DNA of 64,000 nt from Chrysogorgia sp. JL179-B06 (lineage: Eukaryota; Cnidaria; Anthozoa; Scleralcyonacea; Chrysogorgiidae): the NCBI GenBank assembly GCA_035772405.1, contig JAYKKM010000506.1, positions 1,440,501 to 1,504,500 of the forward strand. The letters are read 5' to 3'. Shown piece after piece: positions 11,608 through 21,391 of this stretch. The notes beneath the pieces are model-generated. The model worked only from the letters and a program-made list of their open reading frames with translations, was not told the origin of the DNA and searched no databases. Numbering within the stretch: the first letter of the stretch is position 1; each line of letters opens with the position of its first letter. A program made the position numbers and the translations under genes.

Positions 11608-14431
11608 ACAACAACAATTATAATAATAATAATATAATAATTGTTTTTTCTTCGTGAATTTTTATTTTTATTTTTATCGTGAATTATTAATTGAGCATTT
11701 TAATATTCTTGTTTTATCATGTTAATTGTTTTATTTATTTAATCACAGTTTCGCTTCTACTTCCCTTCTTTTAAATAGTCCAGGTCAAGGCAAAGAAAGG
11801 CTTCACCATGGATGCTAAAGGCCAAAAGATCGAATACGAGGGAATGGAAGTTTGTGGCGGAGTGTTACTTCAGTTCATTCGCAAAAACAAAGCACTGTCG
11901 GGAGACTTTTGCACGAAGTTATACAACGAGCTTTTCGCGCCAATTCAGCTCAAAATCGAGAACGCTACTGAAAAGTACACTTTCCAGCACCTCGAGCAAG
12001 ATTTCGTGAAACTGAATGCGGAGTACGCCAAGCGTGCCATTGGTCCAGAGAAATGGAATGTTCTTAGTGAGATGGACAAGAAGACGGCGGAGACACAGAA
12101 GGTAGGATAGGATAGTAACTTTACTTAGGCCCAGTTTATAAGCGCTAGGGTAACCCTAGGAGTAGGGTAACCCTAGGAGTAAGGTTACCCTAGGAGTAAG
12201 GTTACCCTAGGAGTAAGGTTACCCTAGGAGTAGGGTTACCCTAGGAATAAGGTTACCCTAGGAGTAAAGTTACCCTAGGAGTAAGGTTACCCTAGGAGTA
12301 ACATTATCCTAGGAGTAAGGTTACCCTAGGAGTAGGGTCACCCTAGGAGTAGGGTCACCCTAAGAGTAGGGTTACCCTAGGAATAAGGTTACCCTAGGAG
12401 CAGGGTTACCCTAGGAGTAAGGTTACCCTAGGAGTAAGGTTACCCTAGGAGTAAGGTTACCCTAGGAGTAAGATTATCCTAGGAGTAAGGTTACCCTAGA
12501 AGTAAGGTTACCCTAGGAGTAGGGTTACCCTAAGAATAAGGTTACCCTAGGAGTAAGGTTACCCTAGGAGTAAGGTTACCCTAGGAGTAAGGTTACCCTA
12601 GGAGTAGGGTTACCCTAGGAGTAGGGTTACCCTAGGAGTAGGGTTACCCTAGGAGTAAGGTTACCCTAGGAGTAAGGTTACCCTAGGAGTAAGGTTACCC
12701 TAGGAGTAGGGTTACCCTAGCGCCAGGACTACGCGGGAAATTCGAGTATAAACATGGCGGAAAGAAAGAAAATTCTTGCTGTATTATCGATTTTAATCTC
12801 TCTACTACCTGTGCTTACTTCTCTTCAGTTAGATGGTATTCTTCTTTGTTATTCAATCATGTCTATAACTGTTAAACAACTGACACTCCTTCATGTAGTT
12901 TCTCAAGTAATTTAGAAGAGCAATCACTAATTTTGCATCGGTCAACGACTACTTCTTTTGATGCAGATGTTTTTCTTTTTCGACAAACACTTTCTTTGGA
13001 CACCAATGATTTTTGACAGACATTGCATCAAGAGGCCTAATATCTAAAAACTTGACCCGGGTGTCCGAGTTGTCCCTATCGATTGTGTTTATAAGGCAAA
13101 AACATATCCCTAGTGCTAGGATGTCCCTAGCTAAGTGATAGGGTGACTCTACTAGTAGGGTAACCCTAGTTTGCTTATAAACGCAACGTAGAAAAATAAC
13201 TACACTAGGGTCACCAGGGCACTATAGGGTAACCCTATTCCTAAGGAGGGTTACACTAAATAGTACTACTAACAAACTTGTGGCCCTCGAAAAAATTTTA
13301 CAAAATGAAAATGTATATATGAATATCTATATATATATATATGTATATAAGTAGAAAAGTATAAAAGTATAAAAATTTGTGACCAAATTACATGAAAATA
13401 TTAATATTATAATGCAAGATGAAGTCCTAATTACATGACAGTTGAAATACACTGTGTAAAGTTAAAAGTTAAAATCAGGAAAAGACGTGAATTGCTTAAA
13501 TTCTTTCTGGTAATCACGAAAACATCTATACAAAGACTACTTAAAGAAATTAAGGGATCCAGATGAACGCAGACTAAGTGGCAGTTCGTTCCAAAGGTTA
13601 ATAGCGGTCATGGAAAAAGTTCGGCCGGCTACTGTAACTCTAGTGAATTTAGGTGTTATTAAGCTCAAATAAGCGCTGCGTGTGTTTCTAGAATGTTGCT
13701 GACTATTTAATCTTAACAGTTTGTTTAAATACTTAGGAGTATCATTAACAGTACGTTTGTATACTATTATACATTTTCGAATGTCCGACTCTACATAAAA
13801 AGGTATCCAACCAAGTCTGTTAAATAAATTCACAGTGGAATGACATGGTTGAGCATTAAGGATAATTCTATAGCGCAGCGTTTCTGAAGTTTGAATACTT
13901 TTATGAAGTTTGAATACTTTTATGATATCAGGTGAACTTCAAGAAGGTGAAAGGGTACCAGAAAAAGGTGATGAAGGAGAGACAGAAGGCGAAAGAATTG
14001 GAGAACGATGCCAGGAAGAGACAAGAGGAGATGAGGAAACTTCATCAGGAGTCGCTGCGCGAGAAGGAGAAAAACGCGGAGAATTTAATGAACATGCAGA
14101 AAAACTTCGAACAGCAAATGGTGAAGGTAAAATAATCGCAGTCAAACGCCTCTTAAAGGGGAACTATAGTCAAGAAACATTACAGTAATGTACAGTATAC
14201 AAAGTTACTTATGCTTTTGTTTAGCTCAAAGACGAGGAGAAAGTACGCAGGCAAGAAGAAATGCAAAAAATGCAGGACCTTCAAAAAACTAACTTTGCTG
14301 ACTTCCAAGGGATGATAAAAGTGAGTAAGTAGTAAAAATCCCCCAGGCTAGGTCGCGAAGGACCGAGTGAAGCGAGGGTGGTCATCTCGCCGCGGCATGG
14401 ACGCATTTCTCACGAATAGTTTATATATATA

Positions 14432-14472
<41 letters not shown>

Positions 14473-14547
14473 CCATGCTCCGCTGAAAAAAACTTTAATG
14501 AAAATTTGTGAGATATCCTGCTTACAGACAGACAGACAGACAGACAT

Positions 14548-14621
<74 letters not shown>

Positions 14622-15053
14622 CAGACAGACCAGGCAGGCAGACAGATGTAAAAACATAACCTCCTAATTGGCGTAAAAATGAGGCGAACTACGTGGGAAG
14701 AGGTAAGGTAAACGGTACTATCCGAAGGTGAAAATAGAGTTAGAAACAAAAAACAAAATGAGTTAAAAGCCAAATAATAAATTGCTTATTAACCTTGTTT
14801 ATTCGGTCTATACGGAAACGTATTTGGCTTCGGTTTTTTCTCACAGACCTCACTCCTTTGTCGGTCGGTCTGTGCGTAAACCTTTATAATACTTTCCCTG
14901 TATATATATCCCTCTTTTCTTGACAGGACTTTAACGAGACTCAAAACAAGAATATGCAGACCATGATGGACAACTTAAACCAAGAAAGACAACAAAGTCA
15001 AAATGAAATGACTGAACTGGTTCAAGCAATGAAAAATATGCCTCCACCTAAAG
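3194..15053 (+). CDS. GBP-like large GTPase, copy A (12 exons visible, 3' end not assigned)
   Basis: The coding exons are 3194-3477, 6196-6341, 7075-7198, 7315-7489, 8787-9048, 9621-9775, 10581-10654, 10864-11012, 11779-12101, 13932-14126, 14225-14320 and 14927-15053. All have GT-AG borders and continuous phase, giving about 703 residues. The architecture is that of guanylate-binding proteins: an N-terminal G domain of about 330 residues, a helical middle, and a long Lys/Glu/Gln-rich coiled coil. Known GBPs are dynamin-like GTPases that assemble on membranes and pathogen vacuoles. A similar role here is inference. No CaaX box is seen. The last visible exon ends in phase 1, so at least one more exon must exist. 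One phase-compatible candidate is the exon at 30231, but that exon more likely belongs to the next gene. The ATG at 3194 has a good context (GCAAAATGG) and an in-frame stop closely upstream. It is a near-twin of 44855-57610. Confidence 0.85.
3915..4016. repeat. Long near-perfect hairpin in intron 1
   Basis: The left arm 3915-3963 and right arm 3969-4016 are reverse complements apart from a few positions, with loop TTCAA. The same hairpin is present in unit B at about 45576-45678, where both arms carry small changes. It could be a small foldback MITE or a transcribed stem in the intron. Confidence 0.7.
5580..6050. mobile_element. hAT-like non-autonomous element, right end lost
   Basis: It starts at 5580 with CACTGATCTC right after GTACGCAG (5572-5579). 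Relatives lie at 21454-21929, 25319-25788 and about 48340-48952 (opposite ends preserved). The unit B copy has the other terminus, followed by the same GTACGCAG at 48953-48960, giving an 8-bp target duplication across the paralogues. The typical interior includes CCCTTAGTAATGGCGGACTT. No coding capacity. Confidence 0.65.
6441..7050. repeat. Dispersed AAGTAAAAGT-rich element in intron 2
   Basis: It begins and ends with TACTTAAGTAAA-type sequence and has an internal GGCGGCGCCAACTCAACAG segment. Related copies lie at about 1080-1470, 42520-42910 and 49360-49950. It occupies most of intron 2 (6342-7074). Family not recognised; non-coding. Confidence 0.55.
7545..8783 (+). repeat. TCTAC pentanucleotide array filling intron 4 of copy A
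   Basis: About 1.24 kb of nearly pure TCTAC, with variants TATAC and TTTCTAC, runs up to the splice acceptor of exon 5 (CCAAG|GTATTA, exon starting 8787). The array is pyrimidine-rich, so it supplies the whole polypyrimidine tract. Stop codons are absent from several frames, which yields long Leu/Tyr/Ser-repeat open frames that are artefacts of the repeat. The B copy is shorter (about 50430-50982) and has TCTGC variants. Confidence 0.9.
9186..9456 (+). mobile_element. SINE-like element in intron 5
   Basis: It starts with a tRNA-like A-box region (GTGGTCTGGTGGTTA), continues through a conserved body (CGGGTCTTCTCGGATAACGA) and ends in a short repeated tail (CTAAACTAAACTAAA). That is the layout of tRNA-derived SINEs. 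A copy is present at 51390-51668 in unit B, so it predates the duplication. Confidence 0.45.
9621..12101 (+). CDS. Copy A helical-domain exons 6-9
   Basis: Exon 6 (9621-9775) encodes the first helices (LLEEFVKAVNDPNSIPCLDN). This is the GBP pattern in which a conserved helix follows the G domain with a proline-rich turn and a buried Trp. Exon 7 (10581-10654) is short and charged. Exon 8 (10864-11012) encodes HDEILKCLTKQLLEKVAHFG. Exon 9 (11779-12101) encodes GGVLLQFIRKNKALSGDFCT and a YTFQHLEQDFVKLNAEYAKR stretch. These match the Y-x-F-x-x-L and L-x-x-x-Y pattern of the GBP C-terminal helical domain. Exon 7 is the least certain: I chose it because it restores phase 0 to phase 2 continuity and is conserved in copy B at 52849-52922. 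Confidence 0.75.
9782..10560. repeat. AATTAATT low-complexity tracts in intron 6
   Basis: Long runs of TTAATTAA flank a unique block at 9915-10225. The block begins GGTGCCGTCCAGTCCGTT and ends AACGGACTGGATTGCACC, so it is a foldback MITE with inverted ends embedded in AT-rich DNA. The same arrangement is seen at 52000-52820 in unit B. No coding signal. Confidence 0.55.
11103..11500. mobile_element. TTAA-flanked foldback MITE, unit A only
   Basis: A 398-bp palindromic element with inverted ends AGTGCACCTGACATC, flanked by TTAA at 11099-11102 and 11501-11504. Unit B has the near-empty site at 53337-53340. TTAA duplication is known from piggyBac and Kolobok superfamilies. Which one mobilised this is unknown. 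Confidence 0.8.
12128..13241. mobile_element. PIF/Harbinger-like element with internal minisatellite, right end lost
   Basis: The left terminus GGCCCAGTTTATAAGCGCTA follows TTA at 12125-12127. The complete B copy (54605-55993) ends with the inverted terminus and TTA, giving a 3-bp TWA duplication typical of PIF/Harbinger. The unit A copy stops inside the right terminal repeat. It carries degraded ends of two genes (see the B copy). It is inserted in intron 9 and present in both units. Confidence 0.65.
12140..12722. repeat. 17-bp minisatellite (GGTTACCCTAGGAGTAA)
   Basis: Roughly 34 tandem copies of a 17-bp unit, each including the palindromic core TAGGGTTACCCTA, lie inside the left part of the Harbinger-like element. 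Variants alternate GTAAGG and GTAGGG. The homologous array in unit B is at about 54623-55225. Because the core is itself palindromic, the array behaves as an extended terminal inverted repeat. Confidence 0.9.
13537..13928 (-). pseudogene. CR1/Jockey-type reverse transcriptase C-terminus, fragment
   Basis: On the minus strand the sequence reads KVFKLQKRCA, then LFNRLGWIPFYVESDIRKC and ends INLWNELPLSLRSS...FK followed by a stop. This is the typical C-terminal region of non-LTR retrotransposon ORF2 proteins. In copy A a 2-base difference near 13872 breaks the frame that is open in copy B (56320-56676). The fragment abuts the exon 10 acceptor. It is 5'-truncated and inactive. Confidence 0.7.
13932..15053 (+). 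CDS. Copy A coiled-coil tail exons 10-12
   Basis: Exon 10 (13932-14126) encodes 65 residues of nearly pure Lys/Glu/Arg/Gln helix. Exon 11 (14225-14320) encodes 32 residues (LKDEEKVRRQEEMQKMQDLQ). Exon 12 (14927-15053) encodes DFNETQNKNMQTMMDNL and ends with MPPPK plus one base. Such charged coiled coils extend the GBP effector helix. Exons 10 and 11 begin and end in phase 0. The acceptor of exon 10 sits at the edge of an antisense retrotransposon fragment. Confidence 0.75.
14416..14640. repeat. AT dinucleotide tract and ACAG tetranucleotide microsatellite
   Basis: An AT run at about 14418-14470 is followed by (ACAG)n at about 14524-14635, in the intron between exons 11 and 12. Unit B keeps only the ACAG tract (57158-57222). 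The Cys/Val/Leu/Ser open frames on the minus strand here are products of the repeat. Confidence 0.85.
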
Positions 15054-15280
15054 GTATAGTGAAGCACATAATTATCATATAAACCTAGTCGAAAACGAAG
15101 CTCGTGGGTAAATACAACAAATACAACAAAAACAACTCCACGTTAGTCAGTGTTAAAGGCGATACATTCAGCCGAGTCCCAGTCAATATCGTGTTCATTG
15201 TTTGTACGTGGTGTTCAGCTATGTGATTAGTCCTGTCCCCGTTTCTATAGTAGCTCGTTTGTGTTCAGCTAGTCTGATTT

Positions 15281-17234
15281 TTAGGCTTATCACTGAGTGA
15301 AAACACAGGCGTGCTATGATTCGCACGCCTCAGCCAATCTAGGCGTGCTATGGCGTGCGATGAAATATATTTTACAAAATAAACATTTTGATGAGTGATG
15401 ACTTTATTTACAAAACTAAAATCTTTGAGGAAATAAAGGAGCTAAAATATAAAAAATTAAATCCGTTATAGTTCATCTTCACTTAGATTATCTCCAGTGC
15501 GATCCCAGCCACTGAAATCGCCACTTTGACTATTAAAATCGTCGTCGCTAGGAAGGTCGTCGCTGCTAAGGTCGTCGTCACTAAGGTCGTCGTCACTAAG
15601 GTCGTCGTCTTTATCTCTCGCAAAAGACTCTGCTATCTTCGCCAGCTTGGCAGGAGGTTGGTGCTTTGCCCTTGCTTAATGAGACATTGCGTCGTTTCTT
15701 TAGGTACATTTCAAGCGCACAATCGATAACTTCGTTTTTCTCTTCTCCATGCCACAACAGGTCATTGATTCTTATGAATACTGCCATTTGCAAGCGACCG
15801 TTAAGCGTGCGATTTTTTTCATGTTTGTTTACGTTTGAAAGTTGGGACGTTTCACACGAAAACGTTGAACGTTTAAAAACAAACAAGACGCCCGCTAGGC
15901 GTTAACTTGGGCCACTTAATCACTGGACAAATTAGGGAGATATGGCGTGGATTTGGGCGGGGGGTATGGGTATGCAATGGGGCTTTGCAGCCCGAGGACT
16001 GAGGAAGAAAAATCAGGCGTCCACACGCAGGCTACCCGGCCCCCACGCAGACGAAATTTAATGTAAACACTAAACACGGGCAATGCTATTTTTTCTAATA
16101 TCTGTTCGATTGAAGGTCTTCGTGTTTCAAAATTTATATAAAAACAACGGAAAGGTATACGAAACATATCTGTTACGAAATTACATCGGTTTAACGAACA
16201 TAAAAGCATTAAATCATCGGGTAAACAACGAATAGATCTTGAAGCCATGTCCTTTGATTTTAGAGGCGAGTCTCGCTTTAATCGCTAATACGCATTTTCT
16301 TATATAACATCTGATCTTCACATTTTAAGTAGACGAAACCTACAGCGTTCGATTCGCCAGATTCAAGTGATCATTTCGATATAGAATTGATGTAAATCGG
16401 ATAAAAACACAACATTTCATGATTAATATTACGGAGTTTCACGGGATAAATGTCAACACAGCATAATAATATTTCCCTGTCCTTCGGCTGTCCATTCTGT
16501 CATCGTGATTGATCTCTCATCTGTGTTTCTTTTATCTTGGAGAGAATCTTTGCAATGGTTTGCAGGTTTACAGGTCTCGGTAAACTTTCCAACTGCGATT
16601 CATTGTCAATAAAACGAAAGTCCGAAATCGCTTTGCCTTGCAACGACTATCTCTGTTATGTTGACGTTTCGTCCACGGTTCTCTCTTTAATCTCTCATCT
16701 GTGTTTCTCTCAGTCATCCAGTTATCTTGGAGAGAATCTTTGCATTAATTTGCGGGTTTACAGGTCTCGTAAATGCTTTTCAGACTGCGATTCATTGACA
16801 ATAAAACTGGCCGAAATCGCTTTAATTCGCTATTTATACGCCCACGCAATAATTACATAAACGACGAAGAACATGACGAACATGACGAACATGACGAACA
16901 CAGAAATCAAGCTGGATTTAAGACTTGTGCTCACCACAGGTGGCCCAAGTAATAAATCAACTTGCGGCGTCAGTTCAAAGAAACCTGTCAAAATGACGCC
17001 GCAAGTTGATTGATTTGTTTTTAAACGTTCAACGTTTTCGTGTGAAACGTCCAACTTTCAAACGTAAACAAACATGAAAAAAATCGCACGCTTAACGGTC
17101 GCTTGCAAATGGCAGTATATATTTTTTGTGTTTATTAAATTCTAGGCGTGCGGTCAAACGCACGCCTTGTGCTCTTGAGGCGTGTGCCAAGGCGTGGGCG
17201 TGCGATCGCACGCCTCTCAGTGATAAGCCTAAAA
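15281..17234. mobile_element. 1.95-kb insertion with 19-bp terminal inverted repeats, unit A only
   Basis: The ends read TTAGGCTTATCACTGAG and CTCAGTGATAAGCCTAA. Sub-terminal copies of GGCGTGC occur inside both ends. Unit B lacks it, and about 25 bases of the Penelope sequence present in B are missing here, so insertion removed or replaced host DNA. It contains an internal inverted pair (about 15778-15880 versus 17006-17118). It also has a minus-strand coding remnant ending in an Asp/Leu/Ser repeat (DDDLSDDDLSDDDLS) at about 15470-15886. Superfamily not identified. Confidence 0.55.
15470..15886 (-). pseudogene. Acidic-tail protein remnant inside the unit A insertion
   Basis: One frame reads RINDLLWHGEEKNEVIDCAL and then EMYLKKRRNVSLSKGKAP. 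After a single apparent frameshift near 15665 the reading continues as PAKLAKIAESFARDKDDD, then acidic DDLS repeats and a stop near 15468. The smooth continuation across two frames suggests a formerly coding sequence or an unrecognised intron. No family recognised. Confidence 0.35.
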
Positions 17235-17839
17235 GTAAGTGTCCAATAAAGGTCAGCATTTGATCTTGTAAACTGCACCCTGTCTTTCGTGAGGTTGTTC
17301 TTTGTCTTTCGCGTTAGTGAGTATACGTCGCAAAGTAGTCATAGGTTTATGGGCTACACGTATGTTGTAAGGTCGTAAAATACGTGCAATAGTTTCTGAT
17401 GTACCTTTAATGTATGTAATATTGTTGCTGTTGTTACGGTTGTACTGCTGTCGGTCTCGTTGGTTTCGTTGATATTTTAGTTGTTCCGTTCAATAAAGTT
17501 AGTATTGTCTGTTCAATAAAGTTAGTATAATCCTGTGAGATAACGATCCCTCGAGGGTCATTCCACCTTCAAATGATCATCAAATGACATCACTCTCTGC
17601 AGGTAATTCTATAACAGTTTCTCTATTGATTTCGTTTCTCTAGTTGTCGTGGATAAATCGGTTCTGTTATGTAGCATCTTGTGAGCTGGATAGTCGTATG
17701 GCGTTGTCGTCCGATGGATTCCAATGGATCAAACCTCTGCCTTGTGGAAGACATTGAATCGTATGTTTGCTGTTATATTAGAACTGTTTTCCTTTTGGTA
17801 CGATTGGTAATTATAGTATTTGATTTAAATTGCAGTTAA

Positions 17840-18324
17840 AGGACATTGGCAAAAAAAAAGGTACCTTTTCGATCAAAGTACGTAACTTAAATAGCCGGAA
17901 TATAGTAGTTTTGTAAAATCATTGTCCGCCATCTTGGATGTTTTCGATATTCGTGTGACGTCACAACTGGGGGAAAACGAAATTTTTATCTAGCCATCCT
18001 CATGTCTTTATAAGTTTGAAACTGGATTTTTGTAAATGTCTTCCTTATTCAATTTAATCATACCATTTTGAAAAGCATTCCGTGGAAACTCGGCTACCTA
18101 TAGAGTAGTTTTATCATGTTTACCACGGGTGAGACGTCACCAACTTCCCAGTTAATTAGTCAAAGTATTACAACAAGATGGCGGATGACAGGATTGTCTT
18201 TGGTCAAAATTACTGCTGTTGTTTTGTACAAGAATAGTTTTGTTTACTTGGATTACCTTCGTAAGCCTGTTTGTTAATCAGAAAGTCAAAAATTTGAAAT
18301 TCTGATTTATGTTGTCAATGTCCT
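17840..18324. mobile_element. TTAA-flanked MITE (ends AGGACATTGGCA)
   Basis: Inverted ends AGGACATTGGCA / TGTCAATGTCCT are flanked by TTAA at 17836-17839 and 18325-18328. It contains a TTAA site at 17887-17890 that is empty here but filled by another MITE in unit B (58490-58965). Confidence 0.65.
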
Positions 18325-18328
18325 TTAA

Positions 18329-18864
18329 AGTGTCCCTGTGTGATCAAATTTTTCGTATCCCGAATTTTTACATATTTGTAAAGAGCATGGTGTTCTCACT
18401 TAACTTGCCAAATTTCAAGCAATTTCGCGCATGGGAAGTCGCCTTTTCAGACTGTTTTTATACGAGATTATACGGCCGCCATGACTTGAACATGTTCCGG
18501 ACGCTTAGGTTGCGATTAGAGGAAGTGACGTCAAAGACTCAACACGTGGTTAGTTGTGTATGAATATAAAGCTACTTGGGGAAAACTTTCTATTGTAACT
18601 TGTCGTATAATTTCCATAATGCTTTGTCACGTGTTGAGTCTCTGACGTCGGAATCATATACTCTGCTGTGGAATCGCAGGCTCGTCTGGAACAAGTTTTG
18701 AGCAATGGCGGACAAAATTTGAGCGACTTTGGAGATTAAATTTCTTGTGATAGAATGTTTGTTGTTCATTTTTTGTCAAATGCGAACATTTATATTACAT
18801 TAAATGGTGTTCTGTAACAAAAAATGCCAGGAAACGTAATGTGATATTTCGTCGCAGGGGAACT
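18329..18864. mobile_element. TTAA-flanked MITE (ends AGTGTCCCTG)
   Basis: It shares the TTAA at 18325-18328 with the preceding element and ends at CAGGGGAACT before TTAA 18865-18868. The paralogue in unit B (59427-62431) has ends AGTACCCCTG/CAGGGACACT and is split by a large foldback element. A partial relative lies near 35350. Confidence 0.6.
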
Positions 18865-19373
18865 TTAATGTTTATTAAATTATACGCTTGGCCAAATTGT
18901 TGTCGTTGCCGTCGTCGTTGTAGCCTGTGTACAGCCCGAATATACACCTGTAACTACTCAGTTCTGAGTAGTAGATTTTGATTGTTCAAATCACAACCCT
19001 TGACTTATTCCAGTTACAATTGGTTCTCTTGGAATTCTTGTGAGATCAACTAATCCAATCAAATAAACAATTATGAATCACTCAGATCTGAGTAGCTCAG
19101 TGGGGGGTCGACAAGCTATCGTGCGAGTTTTCACAGACTGAATTACAGGTGTATATTCAGGTTGTACACAGGCTATCGTCGTTGCTGCTGCTGTTAAAAT
19201 TGCACTGCTCCCAGCCAACAGATTTGTGAAATGTTGTCAAGAATACGATTAAGAATAGACTAGATTAGCTTGTTTTTTAATCCGACAAACCAACTAAATT
19301 ACACTCACTGAGATGTCACTTCTCTAAAAACAAATTTTACGAACTGAATGCTAAGCATCGTACATCTCTCATT

Positions 19374-19687
19374 CTACTCATTCGTATCGCTGTCTTCTTC
19401 ATTCTTAATAGACTCTGCTTTGTCACTGTCTTCGCTAACTTGGTCTTCGTAGTTTACGCGCTCTCTTCCTTGACCATAACCATCGTCGACGTAGCTACCA
19501 CTGTCTTCATCTCCAGAAGACTCCTCTTTAATATCCTTACACAACGCTACGTGTTCCTTTATCCGACGGTAAATGGCGCTTAACGTAAATTTCGCAACTT
19601 CGTACACCAGCAAAAACGGCAGAATGAAGAAGAAGAAAAACTCGAATAGAAATTTAGTTATTGTCATCGTTTCACGGATATCATCAT
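19374..19687 (-). CDS. Membrane-anchor terminal exon (alternative 3' exon of minus GBP, or separate gene)
   Basis: The open frame encodes DDIRETMTITKFLFEFFFFF, a hydrophobic span through LPFLLVYEVAKFTLSAIY, and a long acidic tail (SSGDEDSGSYVDDGYGQGRE and EESDTNE-like residues) ending in a stop. If an AG at 19688 is used as acceptor it enters in phase 1, which matches the phase-1 donor at 37167 of the minus-strand GBP. It could therefore be an alternative last exon providing a tail anchor. It could also start at the internal ATG at 19667 as an independent small protein. Unit B carries only its acidic end (62671-62808). Confidence 0.5.
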
Positions 19688-19770
19688 CTTCCCTTTAAAA
19701 TTATAAAAAAAACCGTTATATAGGGCCAAGGTGGAATTTAGAGTGAACTTCTCAAAGAAAACTGAGGGAC

Positions 19771-20928
19771 TGTTCACATGAATCCTGATTCAGTTTCATT
19801 CTGGATTGAACGTGAATTCAAATCGCGTTTACATAGGAATTCTATCCCAGGACCGAAAATCGCGCGAAATCTGAAATTTCAAGATGGCGATCCCTAACAT
19901 TATAGCGGGTATGTTTCTTTCAACGATTTCTGCGCTTGTACATTCCAACATGTGATAATCACTGATAATTTTGTGAAGAATAAACATAAAGAAAAAGGGG
20001 AAAGCATTATTAGCAACGATAATCGATGCGGTCGCAAGTAAACAAGCATTTAATTCACTTTTAATTTATAACGTCGTCGACAAAGAGTTATTTATATTGA
20101 ACAATATGACGTCGGCGCAGCAAATTTCGAAACCGTAGACGGTCGGACACCTCATTGATGGTTGGACACCTCAGGTGGAGGCTATTTCAGAGTACGGTAG
20201 AGCACCAAACCCAACCCCAACACAACAAAGATCCTAACCAGGGTTGCCAGCAGATCTGAGCCCGAAGTAGCCAAATTCAAGATCAAAAGCCAAAAAAAGC
20301 CAAACTCAAACCCAATCTCCTACCTAGAGGATCGCGCCTAAGGTAGCTGAATTACGTAATTTTTAAGCGTAATGGCATGATAGAAGAACTCAGAAATCTG
20401 TAATGAAGAAATTTTGATGAAATCTATATAAAAGGAAAATAACTTTATTATTTGACAACATTTCGATATTTTACACTCTTAATGAGGTGTCCGACCGTCT
20501 ACGGTTTCGAAATTGGCGTCGGCGCAATTCCTGTCTCTAGCTGCAAATTGCCGTCTATAAATGTTAAAAGCATGTGTTGTTCGTTTCAGTCTTCTAGGTC
20601 GTATTTTTCATTCCGGAATGAAATCTCGCACCGCCTTTACATGACACCGCAATGAAATTTCAATGAAACTCAATCCGGAATGAGAACCGGAATGAATTCA
20701 ATCCGGATTAAGCTGCATCTCATTCCGGATTCATGTAAACACCTAAAGGGATTTTAACAGAACCGGTATGAGTTCAATTCGGAATGAAACTCAATCCGGA
20801 ATGAGAACCGGAATGGACTGAATCCAGATTGAGCTGCATCTCATTCCGGATTCATGTAAACACCTAAAGGGATTTTAACAGAACCAGTATGAGTTCAATC
20901 CGGAATGAAACTCAATCCGAATTCAGGA
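19771..20928. mobile_element. Foldback element rich in ATTCCGGATT repeats
   Basis: The ends and interior consist of many copies of TCAATCCGGAATGA-type sequence in both orientations. The same element lies in inverted orientation at 23196-24251 (for example, shared GCGGGTATGTTTCTTTCAAC). The only open frames are short and lie within the repeats. Confidence 0.6.
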
Positions 20929-21002
20929 GCCAGCGATCTACAGCTGCCCCCAACACTTTTCTCACACCTTGCAACGGCTCTAAATTTTCAAGAAACTTCA
21001 AC

Positions 21003-21391
21003 TCACGTCACATTCGTTCCCTCGACGTCGGATTCACCCGTCTCGCTGTCGCTCTCTCTTCGTATGACGACAACTGCCGGGCGTGGCTTGTTCTCAGGCT
21101 TTGTCGATACCACAGCTTTCTTCACGACGAAAGCGAAAACTCCTGTTGGCACTAACTGGCAGATCAACCTCCCAACGCATAAAACGATTAAGATACCGAT
21201 GATCCCGAAAAGCATTGGAAGATAAGACAGCATACCCATAAGCTGGCCCAAGATACTCCCGATCGAGCTGAAAGCGTCGCCAATTGTAGTGAACAAGTCG
21301 CCTATTTTTTCGCTTAGGAAATCGTCGAAGCCGTTGTGGGTGAGTTGGTTTTCGTCCTCCTCTGATTGGTTGGCACAAGCATAGTTCTGGT
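21003..21391 (-). CDS. Probable terminal exon of minus GBP with membrane segment
   Basis: The frame starts at an AG acceptor (GTGCACAG|AC) in phase 1, giving D-QNYACANQSEEDENQLTHNG. It continues into an amphipathic stretch (IGDLFTTIGDAFSSIGSILG) and a strongly hydrophobic segment (LPMLFGIIGILIVLCVGRLI), and ends with a basic and then acidic tail and a stop at 21003. The phase agrees with the donor at 37167. With one or two membrane passes close to the C-terminus, it resembles an atlastin-like hairpin followed by an amphipathic tail. That comparison is inference. Confidence 0.6.

Larger units (their letters stand above)
15140..17800 (-). pseudogene. Penelope-like retroelement remnant, interrupted in unit A
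   Basis: In unit B (57690-58170) the minus strand encodes, with frameshifts, a GIY-YIG endonuclease region (VYKIKC, then TYIGETGRNLKIRLAEHKRA and DWDSAEC). That is the signature C-terminus of Penelope-like elements. In unit A the same sequence is split: one side ends near 15280 and the other resumes near 17234, with a 1.95-kb insertion between. Stops and frameshifts show it is dead. Confidence 0.55.

Noticed and set aside
12140..12722. CRISPR-like or telomeric array
   Set aside because: Units are contiguous 17-mers with no unique spacers, and the sequence is not a TTAGGG run. The context is an intronic Harbinger-like element in an animal genome.
14421..14773. Cys/Leu/Ser/Val-rich minus-strand frames
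   Set aside because: Direct translation of the ACAG tetranucleotide repeat.
18309..18563. 84-codon frame MLSMSFKVSLCDQIF
   Set aside because: It lies across the junction of two TTAA MITEs, and its relatives at 35350 and 61892 are repeat copies with different starts and disruptions.
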